Shown one piece after another: positions 58,158 through 64,000 of a stretch of 64,000 nt of DNA. The notes below the pieces were generated by a model. That model was not told where the DNA came from. It saw only the letters and a program-made list of their open reading frames with translations, and ran no database searches. The position numbers and the translations under genes were made by a program. Position 1 is the stretch's first letter. Every line of letters begins with the position of its first letter. Origin of the DNA: Deltaproteobacteria bacterium. GTDB taxonomy: Bacteria > Lernaellota > Lernaellaia > JACKCT01. The stretch lies in contig JAOSJX010000001.1 of assembly GCA_027493875.1 (NCBI GenBank), forward strand, positions 310,001 through 374,000, given 5' to 3'.

Positions 58158-59395
58158 ATGATGAAATTCCAGGAACTGAAGTTATCCGCGCCGCTCCTTG
58201 CGGCGATTGAAGCCGAGGGCTATCACACCCCGACCGCCATCCAGCGGCAGGCCATCCCTCCGGGCCTTGCCGGCCGGGATGTCCTCGCGTGCGCGCAAAC
58301 CGGGACCGGCAAAACGGCCGCGTTCGCGCTGCCGATCCTCGAGCGCCTGAGCGAGAACCGCGCCGGCGGCCCGCGCCGAATCCGTGCCCTTGTGTTGGCC
58401 CCCCACGCGCGAATTGGCAACGCAAATCGGCGCGTCCTTCGCCTCTTACGGCGCGCGGCTGGCGCTGCGCGGAACGGTCATCTTCGGCGGCGTCAGTCAG
58501 ATCGAACAGGTCCGAGCCCTGCGGGCCGGCGTCGACATTCTGGTCGCGACGCCCGGGCGGCTCCTCGACCTCATGAAGCAGGGGCACATCTCTTTGCGGA
58601 ACGTCGAAGCGTTCGTGCTCGACGAGGCGGACCGCATGCTGGATATGGGATTCGTCCACGCGATCCGGCAGGTGGTCAAGGCGCTTCCCACGCCGCGCCA
58701 GACGTTCATGTTCTCGGCCACGATTCCCGCGGATATCCGCGCGCTCGCCGGCGGCATCCTGCAAAATCCCGTCACCGTCTCCGTCGCCCCCTCGGGACGC
58801 ACCGTCGACGCGATCGAACAGTCGGTTTTCTTCGTCGACGGCCCGGCTAAAAAAGCCCTTCTCGTTCACTTGCTGGAACAGCCCGAAATTTCCCGCGCGC
58901 TCGTTTTCCACGCGCACAAAGCACGGCGCCGACAAGATCGTCAAAACGCTGGAACGCGCCTCGATCGCCGCGGCGGCCATTCACGGAAACAAATCGCAAA
59001 ACCACCGGACGCGGTCGCTCCAGGCGTTCAAGAACGGGACCGCCCGCGTTCTCGTGGCCACGGACATCGCCTCGCGCGGACTCGACATCGACGAACTCAG
59101 TCACGTGATCAACTACGATCTTCCGAACGAGCCCGAATCGTACGTGCACCGCGTCGGACGCACCGGCCGTGCCGGGTCCTCGGGCGCCGCCTTGTCGTTC
59201 TGCGGCCCGGAGGAGCGCGCGTACCTCGCCGCGATCGAACGCCTGACCCAAAAACGGCTGTCGGTGGTTTCGAAGCATCCTTTCGCGTCCGGCGCACCGG
59301 TCAACCGTGCGGCGCCGCCGCCGGCATTCGTCTCCAGGCCGCCGCGCCGTCGCGGCCAGGGACGCGCGTCCCGGCAACACGCGTTCGCGCGTTAG
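58158..59395 (+). CDS. rhlE: DEAD-box RNA helicase, RhlE type
   Basis: An ATP-dependent RNA-remodelling helicase of about 412 residues. Seen: the Q motif ([19 protein letters not shown]), motif [12 protein letters not shown], motif Ia TRELATQI in the next frame, motif [14 protein letters not shown], motif III SATIP, and, after another break, [15 protein letters not shown] and [12 protein letters not shown] (motifs V and VI), ending in a basic Arg-rich tail. Breaks near 58400 and 58925. ATG 58158 or 58161 starts it after AAAGAAAAAGG. Likely roles in ribosome assembly or RNA decay are from the family. Confidence 0.92.
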
Positions 59396-59434
59396 CCGCT
59401 TGGCGCGCCCGCCCAAGCGCGATATCGTAAGCGG

Positions 59435-60166
59435 ATGCTGATCAAAGCGGATCTGCACAACCACACGACGTTCAGCTTCGACGGCGAAATGAGCCCTCGG
59501 CGATTCGTCAAACTCTATGCGCGCCTCGGTTTCGGCGCCGTGGCGGTCACGGAGCACAACACCATCCTCGGCGCCCTCGCCGTGCGCGACCTCGATCCGC
59601 CGTTCAAGGTCATCGTCGGCGAGGAGATCAAATCGAAGCAGGGCGAGATCATCGGCTTGTTCCTCGAAAAAAATATCCGCAAAGGGATGAGTGCCGTGGA
59701 CACGGCCAAGGCGATTCACGACCAAGGGGGTCTGACGCTCCTGCCCCACCCCTTCGTGTACCTCGTGCCGTCGCGAATGGACCACCGTGTTCTTCCGGAA
59801 CTCCTGCCGCACCTCGACATCATCGAAAACATCAACGCCCGCGCGCCGGAACCGACGCGCGATCGCTTCAGCGCCCTTTGGTCGCGGACGCTCGGCGTCA
59901 CCGCCTCCGCCGGTTCGGACGCGCACAACGCCGGCGCGGTCGGCAACGGATACGTGCTCATGGAAGATTTCGACGACCCGCAAGACTTTTTGGAAAAACT
60001 CGGCCGCGCCGCCATCGTCAGCGAGCGGCGCGAGTCGATGTTCCGCACCGCTCTCAATTTCGCGCTCGGCCACACCTGGGGTCCGCCGCGCGTTTTCGGC
60101 ATGATCCGCCGTTACAAACGCGGCGCCCCGATCCGTGCCGTCTGGGATCCCGCCGGCGCGGTCTGA
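59435..60166 (+). CDS. PHP-domain phosphoesterase
   Basis: An intact 243-residue protein of the polymerase and histidinol phosphatase superfamily. Seen: KADLHNHTTFSFDGEMSP (DxHxH metal motif), VAVTEHNTILGALA, VIVGEEIKS, LLPHPFVYLV and GSDAHNAGAVG, together supplying the metal-binding histidines and aspartates of the PHP core. Many such proteins hydrolyse phosphoesters of small molecules or nucleotides; the substrate cannot be predicted. It converges with the RluA-type gene, leaving 3 bases between stops. Confidence 0.9.
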   Translation: MLIKADLHNHTTFSFDGEMSPRRFVKLYARLGFGAVAVTEHNTILGALAVRDLDPPFKVIVGEEIKSKQGEIIGLFLEKNIRKGMSAVDTAKAIHDQGGLTLLPHPFVYLVPSRMDHRVLPELLPHLDIIENINARAPEPTRDRFSALWSRTLGVTASAGSDAHNAGAVGNGYVLMEDFDDPQDFLEKLGRAAIVSERRESMFRTALNFALGHTWGPPRVFGMIRRYKRGAPIRAVWDPAGAV

Positions 60167-60169
60167 ACA

Positions 60170-60869
60170 TTAAGGCCACTGTGCCGCGCCGTCGCCGAAC
60201 CACTCATCCCATTCCTTCGGCGGCGGCGCTTCGATCGCCAGTTCTTTGCCGCTGACCGGGTGCGTGAACTTCAGCTTGGCCGCATGCAACGCAAGCCTCG
60301 GCCCCATCGCGCGTTTCGAGCCGTAACGCAAATCGCCGGCAACCGGCGTTCCGCGTGCGCGAGCTGCACGCGAATCTGATGGCTGCGCCCCGTTTCCAAC
60401 GTCACCTCGAGCACCGAGTAGTTTTCAAGCACGCGGACGAGTTTGTACGAAAGCGCGGCGCGCTTGGCGTTCTTCGCACCCTCCGCAGCGACGCGGCTGG
60501 TATTCCGCGCCGCGTCCTTGACCATCCAATTTTCAAGCCGCTCCTCCGACGCGCGCGGCTTTCCCTCCACGACCACGCGGTAGATTTTCGTGACGCGGCC
60601 GTCGCGAAAGATCTCGTGCATGCGCGACGCGGCCTTGCTGGTTTTCGCGAAAATGACGAGTCCCGTCGCCGGCCGGTCGAGCCGGTGCACCGGCGCCGCG
60701 AACACGTTGCCCGGCTTCCCGTCACGCATCTTGATGAAATACTTAATGTGCTCGTTCAGCGAGGGTCGCCGGTCTTGTCCTTTTGAACCGGCAGGCCGGC
60801 GGGCTTCACCGCGATGAATAAATGATTGTCTTCGTAGGCGATACGAAGCGCGCGCTCGTGCTCGTCCAT
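60170..60869 (-). CDS. RluA-family RNA pseudouridine synthase
   Basis: About 232 residues. Seen: IAYEDNHLFIAVKPAGLPVQ, the catalytic motif APVHRLDRPATGLVIFAKTS with its Asp, RVTKIYRVVVEGKP, and LETGRSHQIRVQLAHA; the end in another frame reads PVSGKELAIEAPPPKEW. Breaks near 60770 and 60350. No S4 domain is present, so it belongs to the short RluA-like group, whose tRNA or rRNA targets vary. The start is ATG 60869 and it follows the Asp-rich lipoprotein gene by 3 bases, indicating one transcript. Confidence 0.88.
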
Positions 60870-60872
60870 TCC

Positions 60873-62222
60873 TTAATAGGGCGGCGGAGGCGGCAGCACC
60901 AACGCAAGGATGTTGACGAGGCTGCGCAACCCGTCGCGGAATCCGGTCGGGTCGACGTCTTCCCACCACGACGCGAGATCGATCGTCGCGCTCGGGAGCA
61001 GCGGCGGCAAACCGATGGCTTTCAGCAAGGCGTTCAGATTCTTGATGTCGAACGGCGTGTCGACGTCCGGCTCCTCGTCGTATTCGGTCCGATCGAGAAA
61101 GGCGGCGGAAAGGGCCGCGAACATTGCCTCAAAGTCCAAAGCCAACGCCTGTTGATCCTCATCAAGCTCGCCCCACGGCGGAATGATGAAGTGATCGTAC
61201 ACGTCGTAGTAGTTGTTCTCGTTCACGTCGGCGTACGCGAGAATATCGTCGCTCTGATCGTCGGTTTCAGACCGGATCTGATCGTAGACCTCCACCGCGT
61301 GCCGGAACCCCGAGCCCGAGCTCGATCTGCGTCTGCGCGAAATCCGCCTCGCCCTCGCCGGCCAGCGTCAGGAAATCCGGCCACGCTTCGTCGTTGATGA
61401 GATTGTTCAGAATGTCGACGACGATGCTGATGACCTCGATCGTGCTGTAGCCGCCGAGTCGAGATCTTCGAGCAGCGCAAAGACGTATGACAAATCCATA
61501 TCGAAATCGAGGACGGTCAAGAGCCGGACCGCGCCGCCGAACACGTTCGTAAACGCCTGCGCGGCGAGCACCTCCGACGCGTCCCAATCGTCGCCGCCCG
61601 GGTCCGCGATCGTTTCGTAAAAGATCAGGATCGGATAGTGCTCGAGCTCGAACGACAGGCACTCGATTTCCGTCGCCTGAGGCGCGTACTCGTTCACGTC
61701 GTCCGTGAATTGCAAGACGAGATTCTGCAGGGCGTAGTCCAACAAGGCGTCGATGACGCTTTGCAGGCTGCCCTCGTCGTACTCGTCGAAACCGCTCTTG
61801 TCTTCGAGGGGATTGAATCCGTTAAGAATATAGTCGGCGTACGTGGCGATCAGGCTCAGCGTGTCGAACTGCATGAGCGTGCCGCCGAGAATGCGCCCGA
61901 CCATCGCGTCTTCGTCGGTGGGGTCCTCGTCCAGCGCCTGCTCGAATTCGCTGAACGCGTATCCGCCGGCCCCGCCTTCCAGATAGATTTTCCCGGTCAG
62001 CGTGTGCTCGTTGTCCGAGGGAGGGCTTTCCTCGCAACCGGCGTCATCATCGTCCACGTCGTCGTCAACGTCGTCATCGACATCATCGTCCACGTCGTCA
62101 TCAACGTCGTCGTCCGGTTCACCGGCGTCGTCGTTGTCGTCGTCATCGTCGCCGCACGAACACCCAAACGCCAACGCCGGCAAAACCAGCAACAAAACGA
62201 GCCGGCAGATTTTCCAGGTCAT
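60873..62222 (-). CDS. Asp-rich lipoprotein of unknown function
   Basis: About 450 residues. Seen: signal peptide LLLVLPALAFGC with a lipobox, then CGDDDDDND and a long repeated VDDD tract, encoded by a GTCGTC/GACGAC microsatellite near 62040-62160, followed by a helical body. One stretch (FSEFEQALDEDPTDEDAMVG) resembles TPR-like repeats and the rest is acidic and helical. Breaks near 61455 and 61310. It ends LVLPPPPPY. Shares its design with the IS-interrupted lipoprotein at 12622, but the bodies are unrelated. Function is unknown; the acidic tract may hold the domain away from the membrane. Confidence 0.82.
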
Positions 62223-62680
62223 GCGTTCCCACTCCCTCGACAAGGGCCGCTATCGTCGCAAAAACCGGCGCCGCGCGCAATCCGTGAGCCGCGTACTCAC
62301 GCACAAGTGAGTACTCGGCTCACCCCTGGGAACGCCGAGCCCCAGCTCGGCCTCCGTGTGGCACACCCATAACCGCGCGGGTCAACACCGCCCCTTGCCG
62401 TTTTCGGTCGCTTACGTCATCGCGCTCTCTTTCCGTTAGCCGCCCGCGCTGGGACCGCAAGAGTCCCGGCGCGGGGCCGCCGACTTTTCCCGATTCGCGG
62501 GCGTTCATCGACACCCATTCGCACCGAATCCGCGCCACACGCGGCCGTGCATGATAGGATTCAACGGAAGGTCGCCCAATCAGTCGCGCGGCGCTCGACG
62601 AACAAATTGGTCATGTTAGTCGACGCCAGTTCCACACCCGGGCCGTTCCTTCCCGATCCGCCCGCGATATCCTTTCTTCG
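62223..62680. other. Intergenic region with a long hairpin
   Basis: No gene is recognised in 458 bases. It contains the inverted repeat at 62284-62323 and may include the non-coding downstream end of the IS110-family element, whose boundary I cannot place because that family lacks terminal repeats. Confidence 0.55.
62284..62323. repeat. 17-bp near-perfect inverted repeat (hairpin)
   Basis: The arms GTGAGCCGCGTACTCAC (62284-62300) and GTGAGTACTCGGCTCAC (62307-62323) pair at 16 of 17 positions around the loop GCACAA. No T tract follows on either strand, so terminator function is not clear. Confidence 0.85.
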
Positions 62681-63678
62681 TTACGCGGCCTCCTTCATCC
62701 GGTGATGGCGGCGCAGGCGAATCCAGCAGATTTCCGCCAGTTTCCTCGCCACGGCGACGCGCGCGATCTTCGCGCTCGACCGTTTCGGACCCGCGTGTAA
62801 AAATTCGCTAGGGCCTTGTCTTTCTGAGGGGCCTTCATCGCCGCCTGCACCAACACCCAACGCAGCCACGGCGAGCCCTGGCGCGTGATCGATCCGTGAT
62901 GGCAATGGCCGCCCGACTGGTCCACGCGCGGCGTCAATCCCGAATAGGCCCCCACCTGCCGCGCATCGTGGAAGCGCAACGGCTCCCCGAGCTCCCCGAT
63001 GATCAGCAACGCCGAAAACAATCCGATCCCTGGAATCTCCATGATCGCCGGAACCTCCGGGAACGATGCCGCCGCCTTGCTCAAGGCCAGGTCAAGCGTT
63101 TCGATCTCCCGCCGGTAATGGTCCCATCGACGCAGGGCTTCGTCCCGTGTCGCGTTGCCGACAAAACCGAGGTCGAGGTCGGCGACGAAACGAATCCATC
63201 CCCGGCAAAACGGGGTCTTGAACGGAGGATGAATATTCCTACGCGTCAGCACCGCGTGCAGCTCGTTCTTGGCCTGCGTCGCGTGACGCGCAAGACGGGC
63301 GCGCGCGCGGCAGAGATCGCGGAGTTCCTGATAACGGCGCGGCGGTACGTAGGCCATGGGAATCATCTCGACGCGCAGTAGTTTGGCCAGAAGCGCCGCG
63401 TCGCGCTTGTCCGTCTTGGCCCGGCCCTCTACAATGGCCTTCAAACGACGGGGATGCGCGAGAACAACCTCGCCCCGGGACGCAAGAAGGTCGTAGAGCC
63501 AGCGATAGCTGCCGGAGGCTTCGATGACCGCGCGAAAGGGCCTCAATCCCTCGAAGGACGCGACGATCTTCTCGGTCTCCCGGCAACGGATCGTCACGGG
63601 ACGGCCGATCGGCCCGTGCGCGTTCTCGACGGCGATCACGAGAGTGTGTTTGTGCAAATCGACTCCGACGTAGTGCAT
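62681..63678 (-). CDS. IS110-family transposase (frame broken once)
   Basis: A DEDD recombinase of about 332 residues. Seen: GVDLHKHTLVIAVENAHG (first Asp), AVIEASGSYRWLYDLL (Glu), GRAKTDKRDAALLAKLL (the two Asp of the DEDD site), a helical linker, then the C-terminal IMEIPGIGLFSALLII and YSGLTPRVDQSGGH with GSITRQGSPWLR carrying the candidate nucleophilic Ser. A break near 62785 shifts the last 30 residues, which then read KIARVAVARKLAEICW. A strong ribosome site (AAGGAGG) precedes ATG 63678. IS110 elements encode a bridge RNA in a non-coding end. Confidence 0.92.
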
Positions 63679-63787
63679 GACGGCCTCCTTGTTGGACGAA
63701 TGGTGTTTCGCAATTCCATTCTTACATCCCGCAAGGGGCCTCATGCACGCGCGGTTATCGTATCAGGCGCCCTCGGCTGTGCATTGG

Positions 63788-63814
63788 CCGCGTGCTCACC
63801 GGGTGAGCACGCGG
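63788..63814. repeat. 13-bp perfect palindrome near the IS110 gene
   Basis: CCGCGTGCTCACC (63788-63800), one central G, and GGTGAGCACGCGG (63802-63814). The 143 bases between the transposase start and position 63821 contain only this element. Confidence 0.85.
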
Positions 63815-63821
63815 GTAATTT

Positions 63822-64000
63822 TCATCCAAGCGGCGGGCAAGGTCGCGGGCGGTCCTGCGTCCTTCGAGAGTGCGGCGGGCCCACGCCGCTTTTTTCCGCC
63901 GGCTCCGTGACGCGCAACAGCTCGAAACGCGCGTCGATGGATAGACCAAGCGCGTCCTCTTCCGGCAAACCGAGGTCCGGTTCCTGGAAGTGAATCGCCA
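63822..64000 (-). CDS. Possible C-terminal fragment of a protein running off the right edge
   Basis: A reading frame open from the right edge to a TGA at 63824-63822 gives about 58 residues, including FQEPDLGLPEEDALGLSIDA and FELLRVTEPAEKS, which look protein-like, then a Pro/Arg-rich end that could be out of frame after an A6 run. No family is recognised. The IS110 element may have truncated it. Confidence 0.35.
   Translation of the reverse strand, partial: AIHFQEPDLGLPEEDALGLSIDARFELLRVTEPAEKSGVGPPHSRRTQDRPRPCPPLG

Overview
The window is a GC-rich, gene-dense stretch of a Gram-negative, flagellated bacterium of the broad delta-proteobacterial type. This is inferred from an LpxL-type lipid acyltransferase, outer-membrane barrel and lipoproteins, an NtrC-type regulator, a sigma-54-like promoter ahead of flagellar hook genes, a type IV pilus retraction ATPase, a selenium pathway, and lipoproteins with long aspartate tracts after the lipobox cysteine (a style common in Myxococcota and related metagenome-derived lineages). 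Species cannot be read from the sequence. A dominant technical feature is roughly sixty single-base reading-frame breaks, many in essential genes (rho, groES, groEL, gltX, fabD, fabG, rnhB). Conserved sequence resumes in the next frame each time, so sequencing or assembly indels are far likelier than pseudogenes; coordinates below span the reconstructed genes.

Layout. 1-532: partial secreted protein. 751-6834: coupled rnhB-yraN-sensor kinase-NtrC regulator, then a coiled-coil protein and an outer-membrane barrel. 6912-10589: K+ uptake operon (TrkH/KtrB-like pore, TrkA-like gate, HAMP-only membrane protein). 10651-12596: two TIGR04283/TIGR04282-type glycosyltransferases and a YdeI-like protein. 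12622-14426: Asp-rich lipoprotein gene split by an IS630-family element. 14467-15303: GrdB-family selenoprotein with a probable in-frame Sec UGA and bSECIS hairpin. 15272-17722: TIGR02757 protein and convergent rho with promoter and structured leader. 17725-25003 (minus): pgeF, rluD, M18 aminopeptidase, HtrA protease, patatin, zinc ribbon, selA. 25074-29037: degenerate GspE/PilB-like protein, pilT, REC-like/DUF4388 protein. 29047-32171: K+ channel, glycosyltransferase, lipoprotein. 32192-36633 (minus): yceD-rpmF-fabD-fabG-acpP-ACP-like-lpxL. 36789-42737: DCC/HTTM genes, TauE exporter, gltX, ogt, FGE-like lipoprotein. 42797-45025: groESL with promoter, palindrome and terminator. 45147-49227: flagellar fliK-flgD-flgE and a small membrane protein. 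49228-49554: repeat-rich spacer. 49555-57928 (minus): Agl23-like transferase, M16 protease, flippase, asparagine-synthase-like enzyme, RNase Z. 58158-62222: rhlE, PHP phosphoesterase, RluA-type synthase, Asp-rich lipoprotein. 62223-64000: spacer with a long hairpin, IS110-family transposase, palindrome, edge fragment.

Together the genes cover envelope and surface polymer building, fatty-acid supply, motility, potassium homeostasis and RNA metabolism. The strongest leads are the selenoprotein, the ACP-like protein without its prosthetic-group serine, the catalytically dead GspE/PilB paralogue beside pilT, the LpxL protein with a second degenerate acyltransferase-like half, and the clean IS630 insertion whose removal restores an open lipoprotein gene.
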